From an uncultured Porphyromonadaceae bacterium (GTDB taxonomy: Bacteria; Bacteroidota; Bacteroidia; Bacteroidales; Muribaculaceae): DNA of 14,445 nt. Positions 1 through 6,628 of the stretch are shown piece after piece. The stretch is from the NCBI GenBank assembly GCA_900546835.1, contig UREH01000045.1, positions 1 through 14,445 on the forward strand. Direction: 5' to 3'. Numbering within the stretch: the stretch's first letter is position 1; each line of letters starts with the position of its first letter. The notes under the pieces were generated by a model. The model was not told the DNA's origin. It worked only from the letters and a program-made list of their open reading frames with translations, and did no database searches. Both the position numbers and the translations under genes were made by a program.

Positions 1-79
1 CCTTTACAGCACCAATTGAGCAGATGCTTGTCGGGGCTCCGTTGGCGGTCTCAACGTCGACTGCTACGAAATCATTCAT
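1..79 (-). CDS. DEDDh-family 3'-5' exonuclease, N-terminal fragment (cut by window edge)
   Basis: Only the first 26 codons are inside the window; the gene continues past position 1. Reading the minus strand from the ATG at 79-77 gives a start MNDFVAVDVETANG followed by PTSICSIGAVK. This is the Exo I motif of DnaQ-like (DEDDh) exonucleases: a hydrophobic strand, then Asp-x-Glu (D8, E10) that would bind the catalytic metals, then a Ser-Ile-Cys-x-Ile-Gly strand. Similar proteins in Bacteroidota are usually annotated as DNA polymerase III epsilon-like or 3'-5' exonucleases. The start codon overlaps the end of ispH by 8 bases (ATGAATGA arrangement), which suggests translational coupling in the same transcript. 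The rest of the domain (Exo II, Exo III) cannot be seen, so the exact subfamily is open. Confidence 0.72.
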   Translation of the reverse strand, partial: MNDFVAVDVETANGAPTSICSIGAVK

Positions 80-959
80 CAGATTCAGATGTATTTGTGG
101 GTACTATATCGAGCACCCTGGTCTTGACATCCTCCATTAGCCAACGCGGTGTGGAGGTGGCACCGCAGATTCCGACACTTGCAGCACCTTTAATCCATTC
201 GGCCTTAACTTCCGAGGCATTTGCGACAAGATGGGTATGCGGATTGACCTCGCAGCAGTTTGCATACAGGACTTTCCCATTGCTGCTTTTTTTTCCGGCG
301 ACGAACAGAACAACCGAGTGAGATTGTGCAAACCGCTTGATATTTTCCGCCCGGTTGGCAACCTGACGGCAGATGGTATCGTAGCTCTCAAACGGAATAC
401 CGGGGTGCATCCGTTGGCGTATTTCAGCTATAATTTCCTTGAATCCCACAAGCAATTTGGTTGTCTGGGAGTATAATGCAACCGGCCGCGAATAGTCTAT
501 GCGGTCCAGTTCATGCAGCCCCTCGATTACGATTGCTTCGCCATTGGTCTGACCTACAAGGCCGTTGACTTCGGCATGTCCTTTTTTGCCATAAATTACA
601 ATCTGCGGACGTGTTCCTTCTGCAGATGAATAGCTTTGCTTGATTCGCTGCTGTAGTTTAAGAACCACGGGGCAGGTGGCGTCGATAATCTCGATATGGT
701 TTTGTTCAGCAGTCCGGTAAGTAGAGGGTGGTTCGCCATGCGCCCTCAGAAGTACCTGAGTATCATGAAGGTGGTTCAGATCCTCGTGAGTGATGACGTT
801 GAGACCGCGCGTGGCCAGGCGTGCGACCTCATCGCTGTTGTGCACAATATCGCCGAGGCAGTAAAGCGCCCCGGACGACTCCAGGGCTTGCTCAGCCTTA
901 CGAATGGCGTTGACAACGCCGAAGCAGAAGCCGGAATCAGCATCGATTTCAACAATCAT
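72..959 (-). CDS. ispH: 4-hydroxy-3-methylbut-2-enyl diphosphate reductase (IspH/LytB)
   Basis: IspH reduces HMBPP to IPP and DMAPP with a [4Fe-4S] cluster, the last step of the MEP isoprenoid pathway in the cytosol. From the ATG at 959-957 the protein is 295 residues. The three cluster cysteines fall at C12 (SGFCFGV), C96 (DATCP) and C197 (DTICRQ), the same numbers as in the E. coli enzyme. Other active-site positions also line up: H40, H74, H128, E130, T167, S225, N227 (SSNG) and S269 (CGATSTP). An in-frame ATG 15 codons upstream exists, but it lies inside cmk, and the IspH family begins at MIVEIDADSGFC, so the later start is chosen. It overlaps the cmk stop by 11 bases and has no purine-rich ribosome site, so coupling to cmk translation is likely. 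Confidence 0.97.
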   Translation of the reverse strand: MIVEIDADSGFCFGVVNAIRKAEQALESSGALYCLGDIVHNSDEVARLATRGLNVITHEDLNHLHDTQVLLRAHGEPPSTYRTAEQNHIEIIDATCPVVLKLQQRIKQSYSSAEGTRPQIVIYGKKGHAEVNGLVGQTNGEAIVIEGLHELDRIDYSRPVALYSQTTKLLVGFKEIIAEIRQRMHPGIPFESYDTICRQVANRAENIKRFAQSHSVVLFVAGKKSSNGKVLYANCCEVNPHTHLVANASEVKAEWIKGAASVGICGATSTPRWLMEDVKTRVLDIVPTNTSESDE

Positions 960-1665
960 TGAGCAAGGAGGCTTTTTTATTGATGGCTTCCATCGCGCGG
1001 TCAAGGAGCCATTGGTTCTGTTGGTCGATTGTCATGTCGGAGTTGTCGAGGTCGATTGCATCGTCAGCCCGGCGTAGAGGGCTTTCCCTGCGTGTCTCGT
1101 CGATATGGTCGCGATGAGCCACATTGGCGAGCACCTCCTCGAAAGTGGCTGGAATACCCTTTTCGACCATCTCCTTAAACCGACGCTGAGCGCGAGTCTG
1201 AGCCGGAGCGTTAACAAAAATCTTCAGTTCGGCATCGGGAAAGACGGTTGTGCCTATGTCACGGCCGTCCATCACGACACCGCGCTCCTGCCCCATCTTC
1301 TGTTGCAGGGCGGTAAGGCAATGGCGAACGGAAGGAATGGCTGAGATAATCGATACATTCGACGACACATCCATTCGTCTGATGAGCTGCTCCACGTCTT
1401 CGCCCTTGAGCAGCGTATGCTGCGAGCCGTCGGGCATGCGGCAAAAACTTATTCCGGCTTCGGGAAGAAGCGCTTCAAGGGCCCCGACGTGCACATTTCC
1501 ATCGGGCGTAATGAGCCCATTTCGCATTGCAAGTAATGTGATGGCGCGATACATCGCACCGGTATCTACATAACTATAGCCCAACCGGGCTGCGAGTGCT
1601 TTTGCCATGGTGCTTTTCCCTGAAGAGGAATAGCCGTCGAGAGCTATCAATATTTTGGGTTCCAT
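949..1665 (-). CDS. cmk: Cytidylate kinase (CMP/dCMP kinase)
   Basis: This cytosolic enzyme transfers phosphate from ATP to CMP or dCMP, feeding pyrimidine nucleotide and dNTP pools. The 238-residue protein has a P-loop GYSSSGKST at residues 11-19, the DTGAMYR segment at 34-40 that is typical of the CMP-binding fold, and the DGRDIGT motif at 133-139 that contacts the nucleotide. A lid-like segment rich in Arg follows (QTRAQRRFKEM). Length is close to the usual 220-235. The ATG at 1665-1663 sits directly before the first beta strand (KILIALDG), so the start is well supported. It is 32 bases downstream of porQ and overlaps ispH, giving the order porQ-cmk-ispH on one strand. Confidence 0.96.
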   Translation of the reverse strand: MEPKILIALDGYSSSGKSTMAKALAARLGYSYVDTGAMYRAITLLAMRNGLITPDGNVHVGALEALLPEAGISFCRMPDGSQHTLLKGEDVEQLIRRMDVSSNVSIISAIPSVRHCLTALQQKMGQERGVVMDGRDIGTTVFPDAELKIFVNAPAQTRAQRRFKEMVEKGIPATFEEVLANVAHRDHIDETRRESPLRRADDAIDLDNSDMTIDQQNQWLLDRAMEAINKKASLLNDC

Positions 1666-1697
1666 TGTAATATTCTTGAAGTGGTGATATGCTGTTT

Positions 1698-2726
1698 TCA
1701 GTTAAGAAGTTCGTTCAAGTTCATATTCAGGTTGAGCATCAGCGTAGTTGCCCCGGAGTGCGGCTGTGCGAAAGCCAATCCGAAACTGAAACGGCGTAGG
1801 TTCATGCCTGCGCCGAGGGAGAACCCACTGAAAAAACTTCGCTGATAAGTGCTCATGTCGGTTCGGGTTTTGTAATTGTAGCCGAGGGCAACATAAAAAC
1901 GTTCATTCGGTATGAAATCGACGCCGAAAACCAGATGGCGGAAAAGATTGCTCATAAATGAATCTTTCTCCTCAAGCGGTTGCGTCCCATCACCGGTTTT
2001 ATAATACGGCAGATGCCATTTTGTGAGATTCCAGGCCGTTATGGAGAATCGTATGGGGATGTTGCTGAACATTTTTGCTACACCAAGCCGGATGTCGATG
2101 GGAAGGCGATCGTGCGTTTCGTTGAATCGTTTCAGCTGTCCGCCGAGATTTGCAACTACGGCCGAGGCCGACCATTCGCTGTCAGGATTATAGTAGTTGA
2201 TGCCGAGGTCAACGCCTATAGCAAAGGCTGAATACGCTTCATAGCTGCTATAAAGCATTTTAAGCGCTATTCCGCCGCGAAGCCGGTCGGTAATGTCGTA
2301 TGAAAATGATCCGGAGAAGTTTACATCTTTCGGAGAGAATGAGCCTGTAATGTTGCCGAACTCATCAGTCTCTGTCATTTTGCCATAGCCGAAATAACGG
2401 ATTCCGGCACTCCACGCGCCACGCTCGGTAGCACTATGGGCATATCTTACGCCTGCGAAATTGCTTCCGCCCATATATCTCATATAATCCACGAGAATCT
2501 GATTGCTCATTTCGGGCCCAAGGAGCGCCGGGTTCTGATCCGTAACGCTCAATTCATCCTCAACGGCGGTAATATTGACACCTCCGAGAGCATAGATACG
2601 CGAGGATTGAGTGATATTCAAATAATTGTATGCGGTAGAACCATCCTGTGCGAAAGCGTTTCCACTACAAACAGCAGAAATCGAAAGAATGGCGAGTGAG
2701 ATTGTCAGTCGTGAAAATAATTTCAT
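1698..2726 (-). CDS. porQ: Type IX secretion system protein PorQ
   Basis: PorQ is an outer-membrane beta-barrel protein associated with the type IX secretion system attachment complex of Bacteroidota. The 342-residue product begins with a signal peptide (MKLFSRLTIS, a hydrophobic core, then AFAQ at about 24-27). The mature part has the PorV/PorQ pattern: an N-terminal SSRIYALGGVN segment, DQNPALLGPEMSNQ, then alternating short amphipathic strands rich in Gly, Tyr and Phe (WSAGIRYFGYGKM, GFSLGAGMNLRRFSFGLAF) to the end. A longer reading from 2780 exists, but the extra 18 residues would precede a complete signal peptide, so the ATG at 2726 is chosen. It heads the porQ-cmk-ispH group, diverging from dacB. 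No other type IX gene is inside this window. The family call is by sequence style, not by search. Confidence 0.85.
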   Translation of the reverse strand: MKLFSRLTISLAILSISAVCSGNAFAQDGSTAYNYLNITQSSRIYALGGVNITAVEDELSVTDQNPALLGPEMSNQILVDYMRYMGGSNFAGVRYAHSATERGAWSAGIRYFGYGKMTETDEFGNITGSFSPKDVNFSGSFSYDITDRLRGGIALKMLYSSYEAYSAFAIGVDLGINYYNPDSEWSASAVVANLGGQLKRFNETHDRLPIDIRLGVAKMFSNIPIRFSITAWNLTKWHLPYYKTGDGTQPLEEKDSFMSNLFRHLVFGVDFIPNERFYVALGYNYKTRTDMSTYQRSFFSGFSLGAGMNLRRFSFGLAFAQPHSGATTLMLNLNMNLNELLN

Positions 2727-2763
2727 CTGGAATATGGTGTCGTCTTTGTATGGCGATAGAGGG

Positions 2764-2771
2764 CGCAGATA
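2764..2771 (-). promoter_or_regulatory. Possible -7 element for porQ-cmk-ispH
   Basis: On the minus strand this reads TATCTGCG followed by C, which resembles the TAnnTTTG -7 element of Bacteroidota with one or two mismatches and resembles the better sites elsewhere in this window. A start near 2757 would leave a leader of about 30 bases before the porQ ATG. No convincing TTTG-like -33 element was found at the right distance, so this is tentative. Confidence 0.3.
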
Positions 2772-2777
2772 CGCATC

Positions 2778-2832
2778 CACGTATATTTTAAACGTAAAAA
2801 TTCCATGGGTATTACATTCTCACGTATATTTT
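2778..2832. repeat. Two exact 12-bp direct repeats (CACGTATATTTT) in the porQ-dacB divergent region
   Basis: CACGTATATTTT occurs at 2778-2789 and again at 2821-2832, with starts 43 bases apart, about four helical turns. Both copies lie between the divergent porQ and dacB genes, upstream of both coding starts. The placement fits a pair of protein-binding sites, but AT-rich chance repetition is possible and no regulator is known. Confidence 0.5.
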
Positions 2833-2883
2833 GAAGCCGCTTGATAAAAACCTGCGTGATTGGGAAACATTAACGGCGAAAAG

Positions 2884-2915
2884 TTGGCGATAACGTTACA
2901 GAATCGCTAACTTCG
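2884..2915 (+). promoter_or_regulatory. Bacteroidota-type promoter for dacB
   Basis: TTGG at 2884-2887 (-33-like) is followed 20 bases later by TAACTTCG at 2908-2915, one mismatch from the TAnnTTTG -7 element. A start around 2922 gives a leader of about 27 bases before the dacB ATG. The spacer contains the perfect 8-bp palindrome TAACGTTA at 2891-2898. Confidence 0.6.
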
Positions 2916-2948
2916 CATTGAGTTATAAACTTCTGAGAGGTATACAGA

Positions 2949-4169
2949 ATGCGTACTATCAACCATATAACGTCGCGGTGGCTATCGGTAGTCCTATGTC
3001 TTGCAATAGGATTTTGCACGGCTTACGGTCAGGCCCCACTGATTTTCCCTCGCTCGAACAATGCGAATGTCGGCATTATAGTGATGGATTTGTCGACGGG
3101 AGAGACTGTCGCGGAGTATAATGCCGAACGAATGCTTACTCCGGCAAGTATTAACAAATGTGTGACCGCTGCGGCTATTGAAATGGCCGGTCTGGCGGAT
3201 GATACTTATCAGACGGAAGTGTTTGTTCGTGGTTCCGACGACGGCTGCGGCCGACTATATGGAGATATTATAGTGAAGGCATCCGGCGATCCGACCATTG
3301 AATCCGGACGATTTGCCGGGAAAGGCAACATCATCAATGCAATCACCAAAGCATTACACGAATCGCATATAAATGAGATTTATGGCGCCCTTGAGATTGA
3401 TTCGGTCGGATTTAAGGAGCAAGGCCCGATAGGAACCTGGGAAATGGGCGATTTAAGGCATGCCTACGGCGCAGGACTTTATGCGCTTAACTTTCGTGAT
3501 AATGCAACAAATCAATTTGCGCTTGAGGATCCGGGAGAGGAATTTCTCATCGCACTTGAAGAGCGGCTTGACCATGACAGTATCGACGTAGACTGGAATG
3601 ATGTGGCACCCACTCCGGCTCCCATGCGTTCGATTGCCACCATAATATCCCCTACATTGGCCGAGATATTACGTGTGACACTTGAAACGAGCCATAATCT
3701 TTATGCCGAAGCCATGCTTCGCAAACTGGCACCATGGGGCAATCGTGCCGATGCTCTTAAGCGTGAGACGGCTTTGCTGGCCGAGAATGGCATTGATGTT
3801 GAGTCGGCACGCATATTCGACGGCAGCGGACTTACACGGGCCAATTCAATGACTCCCAGATTTATGGCTTCTCTGCTCGCATATTGTGCACGCCAGCCAT
3901 GGGGCTCGAGGTATATCGCTTATTTCCCTCTGGTTGGCAGGGAAGGCACCGTGCGCCGCCTTCTCTCAGACTCTCCGCTTGCTGGTCAGCTCGCGTTGAA
4001 AAGCGGTTCGATGAACGGAGTCCAGACATATGCGGGATATAAACTGGATATGAAAGGTCTGCCCACTCATGTCGTTGTGGTGATGGTCAACGATTTTACT
4101 ACGACTCGCGCACGCGTTGTCAAGTCGATTGAAACTTTTCTGGAAAAACAATTCACGCAACAATTGTAA
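2949..4169 (+). CDS. dacB: D-alanyl-D-alanine carboxypeptidase/endopeptidase, PBP4 (DacB) family, short form
   Basis: Enzymes of this family (peptidase S13) act in the periplasm, removing the terminal D-Ala of peptidoglycan stem peptides or cutting cross-links. The 406-residue protein begins with a signal peptide (charged MRTINHITSR, a hydrophobic stretch, then AYGQ near 25-28). All three penicillin-binding motifs are present: SINK with S67 and K70, SHN at 248-250, and KSG at 351-353 (Ser in place of the commoner Thr). DGSGLTR at 291-297 is a family hallmark. Compared with E. coli DacB (about 477 residues), the stretch between the first two motifs is about 60 residues shorter, so the inserted domains are reduced; the other spacing is near normal. 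It has its own promoter and is followed 24 bases later by a gene of unknown function. Confidence 0.92.
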   Translation: MRTINHITSRWLSVVLCLAIGFCTAYGQAPLIFPRSNNANVGIIVMDLSTGETVAEYNAERMLTPASINKCVTAAAIEMAGLADDTYQTEVFVRGSDDGCGRLYGDIIVKASGDPTIESGRFAGKGNIINAITKALHESHINEIYGALEIDSVGFKEQGPIGTWEMGDLRHAYGAGLYALNFRDNATNQFALEDPGEEFLIALEERLDHDSIDVDWNDVAPTPAPMRSIATIISPTLAEILRVTLETSHNLYAEAMLRKLAPWGNRADALKRETALLAENGIDVESARIFDGSGLTRANSMTPRFMASLLAYCARQPWGSRYIAYFPLVGREGTVRRLLSDSPLAGQLALKSGSMNGVQTYAGYKLDMKGLPTHVVVVMVNDFTTTRARVVKSIETFLEKQFTQQL

Positions 4170-4193
4170 TTTTAGTCCGAAATTATTGAGAAT

Positions 4194-4829
4194 ATGAACG
4201 ATGATCTGATAACCGAGTTGCTGCAACTCACCGCCGACATAGCCGAAGAACTCCTTGTGGCAAAAGACAATGGCCTTAGTTTTCCGGAGCATTCCACATG
4301 TGAGAAAATCGCACGGCTGTATAGTATGACAACAGGCGATATGTCGGCTGAATATAATGTATCGGCGGAGCTATGCGCGCCAGCTGCCATGCACATCGAC
4401 GAATATCCCTCTGCCAGCGATGATACGGCTGACACGGACGCCGAATCGGCGACAGAAATGATTGAGACCATTGCCGAACTGGAAGCAAAGGCCGGTGCTG
4501 AGGACAATAGCCGCAATTATTCTGAATCTGACACTGCTGCGGAAATAGAAGCCGAGACCGCCGAAGCTGAGGAAACTGCGGATGCTTTGCCAGAAGGGCC
4601 GTCAGCCGCCGATCTTAAGCGGGCAATGAGCATTAACGATGTATTCCTGTTCAGGCGTGCGCTTTTTCAAGGTTCGGCATCGAGAATGCAATCCGCACTT
4701 ACGGATATAGCAGAATGTTCAGATATTAGCGAAGTATCACACCTTCTGGCCGAACGATATGGCTTAAACCTCAAACAGCCGGAATCTAAAGCGTTCATCT
4801 CTTTCTTACAGCCTTTTTTCGACATTTGA
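4194..4829 (+). CDS. Conserved Bacteroidota protein of unknown function with acidic low-complexity middle
   Basis: I do not recognise a named function. The 211-residue protein has no signal peptide or membrane segment, so it is probably cytosolic. Three parts can be seen: an N-terminal helical part (about 1-50, MNDDLITELLQLTADIAEEL), a strongly acidic, Ala/Glu/Asp/Thr-rich middle (about 70-135) that looks disordered, and a C-terminal helical part (about 140-211) that starts with SINDVFLFRRALF at 146-158. A similar segment of the form S-(L/I)-N-D-x-F-x-F-R-R-x-L-F ends many uncharacterised Bacteroidota proteins as I remember them; this was not checked. It lies between dacB and rsmI on one strand (24 and 57 bases), so it is probably co-transcribed with an envelope gene and an rRNA methyltransferase, which does not settle its role. 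Confidence 0.8.
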   Translation: MNDDLITELLQLTADIAEELLVAKDNGLSFPEHSTCEKIARLYSMTTGDMSAEYNVSAELCAPAAMHIDEYPSASDDTADTDAESATEMIETIAELEAKAGAEDNSRNYSESDTAAEIEAETAEAEETADALPEGPSAADLKRAMSINDVFLFRRALFQGSASRMQSALTDIAECSDISEVSHLLAERYGLNLKQPESKAFISFLQPFFDI

Positions 4830-4886
4830 GATTTACTTGAGATTCTGACTGCAAAGCAAATGTTTTCAACTTAATATTTAGCACAT

Positions 4887-5630
4887 ATGTCCGGAAAACT
4901 ATATGTGGTACCCACCCCGGTAGGCAACCTCGGCGATATGGCACCGAGAAGCATTGAGATTTTAAAAACATGCTCGCTGATCCTTGCGGAGGACACGCGA
5001 ACCTCGAGTGTACTGATGCGTCATTTTGATATTAAGACACCGATGATGAGCCATCATAAGTTCAATGAACATCAGACCATCGAGCCTATTGTTGGCCGCC
5101 TTTTGAGCGGAGAGACAATCGCGCTCGTCTCCGGCGCCGGGACTCCGGCAATTTCCGACCCCGGATTCATGCTGACCAGAGCGTGCCGCGAAGCCGGCGT
5201 GGAAGTGGAGACCATTCCGGGGCCGACGGCATTTGTGCCTGCACTTGTCAATTCCGGTCTTCCATGTGAACGTTTCACTTTCGAAGGGTTCCTCCCCCCT
5301 AAAAAGGGACGCGCTTCCCGACTTGCGGAACTTGCCACTGAGCCACGAACAATGATAATCTATGAGTCTCCGTTGCGGCTCGTCCGTACACTTGGTGATT
5401 TATGCGAAACATTTGGCGAGGATCGTCAGGCCTCAGTATCGCGTGAAATTTCCAAGCTGCACGATACCACCCACAGAGGCAGTCTCGGTCAACTCCTGGA
5501 TTATTTCAAATTGAACAATCCGCGGGGAGAATGCGTTATAGTCGTGTCAGGTTACAAATCGGAACGGACAGAGCAGAAAGTGCATCGTAATAAATTTAAA
5601 AAAGATGTGGATGCGCCGGAGCCCATATAA
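4887..5630 (+). CDS. rsmI: 16S rRNA (cytidine(1402)-2'-O)-methyltransferase RsmI
   Basis: RsmI uses S-adenosylmethionine to methylate the 2'-OH of C1402 in the ribosomal P site of 16S rRNA. The 247-residue protein shows the tetrapyrrole methylase-like fold: VVPTPVGNLGDM at 7-18, LAEDTRT at 33-39, the glycine-rich VSGAGTPAISDPG at 81-93, and AFVPALVNSGLP shortly after. FEGFLPPKKGR and YESPLRL, both typical of RsmI rather than of cobalamin methylases, follow. It is shorter than E. coli RsmI (about 286 residues), lacking part of the C-terminal extension, which seems usual in Bacteroidota. The ATG at 4887 begins the first beta strand directly. It is 57 bases after the preceding gene and 43 bases before the lipoprotein. 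Confidence 0.95.
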   Translation: MSGKLYVVPTPVGNLGDMAPRSIEILKTCSLILAEDTRTSSVLMRHFDIKTPMMSHHKFNEHQTIEPIVGRLLSGETIALVSGAGTPAISDPGFMLTRACREAGVEVETIPGPTAFVPALVNSGLPCERFTFEGFLPPKKGRASRLAELATEPRTMIIYESPLRLVRTLGDLCETFGEDRQASVSREISKLHDTTHRGSLGQLLDYFKLNNPRGECVIVVSGYKSERTEQKVHRNKFKKDVDAPEPI

Positions 5631-5673
5631 TGTACAGAATACGTTAATCAACTAATTTTTGAAACAGACCATT

Positions 5674-6543
5674 ATGCGTAAAATTGTTTCTATTTTTGCA
5701 GCCTCTCTGCTTATGCTTACAGGCTGTACGAAAAAGGCCGACAATGTGGCCGACCACTACGAGGGACCGACTACGGCAGATTCGCTTCGGCAGGCATTGG
5801 CCGATCAGGACTCTCTACTTGCCCTAATGAACGATGTGACCGAGGGCATGAACCAGATCAAGCAGATGGAAAATATCCTCTCGACACCCTCTGCCAATCT
5901 TTCGGCCGAAAGCAACGATCGCCGGGAGCAGATTCGAAACGACATGCTTGTGATTCAGCAGACCCTGCAGACGCGTCGCGACCGTCTTGCAGAACTGGAA
6001 AAGAAACTGAGCGGTTCGTCGGCCAACAACGCCACCTTGCAGAAGTCCATCGCTACCCTGAAAGAGCAGATTGCCAACCAGGAAAGTACAATTGAATCCC
6101 TACGCGGTGAACTCGAAAAAGCAAACATTCATATCGAGCATCTTACTGCCAATATCGACTCCCTGAATACAGAGGTAACAGCTGTTACTGCGGCAAAAGA
6201 TCAGGCCGAACAGACGGCGGTAGCCGTCACCAACGAGCTTAATACATGTTATTATGCAATCGGCAGCAAATCCGAGCTGAAGGATCATAAGCTTATCTCC
6301 ACGGGGTTCCTTCGTAAGACCAAAATACTTCCGCAGGATTTTGAGCAGAGCTACTTTACCACCGCCGACAAGCGCACGCTTTCATCAATCGACCTGCATT
6401 CGAAAAAAGCGAAGGTGCTTACAAACCAGCCTTCCGATTCCTATACAATTGTCGATGCGCCTAATGGCAACAAGGTGCTTCGTATTCAGAACCCATCGCG
6501 CTTTTGGAGCGTCAGCAATTTCCTTGTGATTCAGATTGACTGA
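5674..6543 (+). CDS. Coiled-coil lipoprotein with a conserved C-terminal domain (possibly Cbp1-like)
   Basis: The 289-residue protein has a lipoprotein signal: MRK, a hydrophobic stretch, then lipobox LTGC with the acylated Cys at 18. Residues about 38-185 are a long heptad-like coiled coil rich in Gln, Glu, Leu and Asn. Residues about 187-289 form a separate compact region (CYYAIGSKSELK, GFLRKTKILPQDFEQSYFT, KKAKVLTNQPSDSYTI, FWSVSNFLVIQ). That layout resembles Bacteroidales lipoproteins sometimes annotated as Cbp1-type collagen-binding adhesins, but I hold this at low confidence; a periplasmic structural role is as likely. No acidic surface-export signal is obvious after the Cys (TKKADN). 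The ATG at 5674 is chosen over a TTG five codons upstream. It ends the dacB-to-lipoprotein run and is followed by a strong hairpin. Confidence 0.85.
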   Translation: MRKIVSIFAASLLMLTGCTKKADNVADHYEGPTTADSLRQALADQDSLLALMNDVTEGMNQIKQMENILSTPSANLSAESNDRREQIRNDMLVIQQTLQTRRDRLAELEKKLSGSSANNATLQKSIATLKEQIANQESTIESLRGELEKANIHIEHLTANIDSLNTEVTAVTAAKDQAEQTAVAVTNELNTCYYAIGSKSELKDHKLISTGFLRKTKILPQDFEQSYFTTADKRTLSSIDLHSKKAKVLTNQPSDSYTIVDAPNGNKVLRIQNPSRFWSVSNFLVIQID

Positions 6544-6564
6544 TTCAGGAATAAATTAAACAAT

Positions 6565-6613
6565 AATCCCCGCCTAATGGTTCGTATTGAACAGGACTCT
6601 TGGGCGGGGATTT
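6565..6613. terminator. Bidirectional intrinsic terminator between converging genes
   Basis: AATCCCCGCC at 6565-6574 is perfectly complementary to GGCGGGGATT at 6603-6612, and the stem can extend inward to 6577/6600 with one G-T pair. The loop is about 22 bases. On the plus strand the stem runs into TTTCTTTTC; on the minus strand it is followed by ATTGTTTAATTTATT. It sits between the stop of the lipoprotein gene and the stop of the minus-strand glycosyltransferase gene, so it can end both transcripts. Confidence 0.85.
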
Positions 6614-6628
6614 CTTTTCGTAGTCAGA

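Noticed and set aside
4826..4844. Repeat of TTGAGATT 11 bases apart after the unknown gene
   Set aside because: It is only 8 bases, overlaps a stop codon, and is AT-rich; chance is the simplest reading.
5652..5661. TAATTTTTG before the lipoprotein gene as a promoter
   Set aside because: It has one base too many between TA and TTTG and no -33 partner; the gene is probably read from the upstream run.
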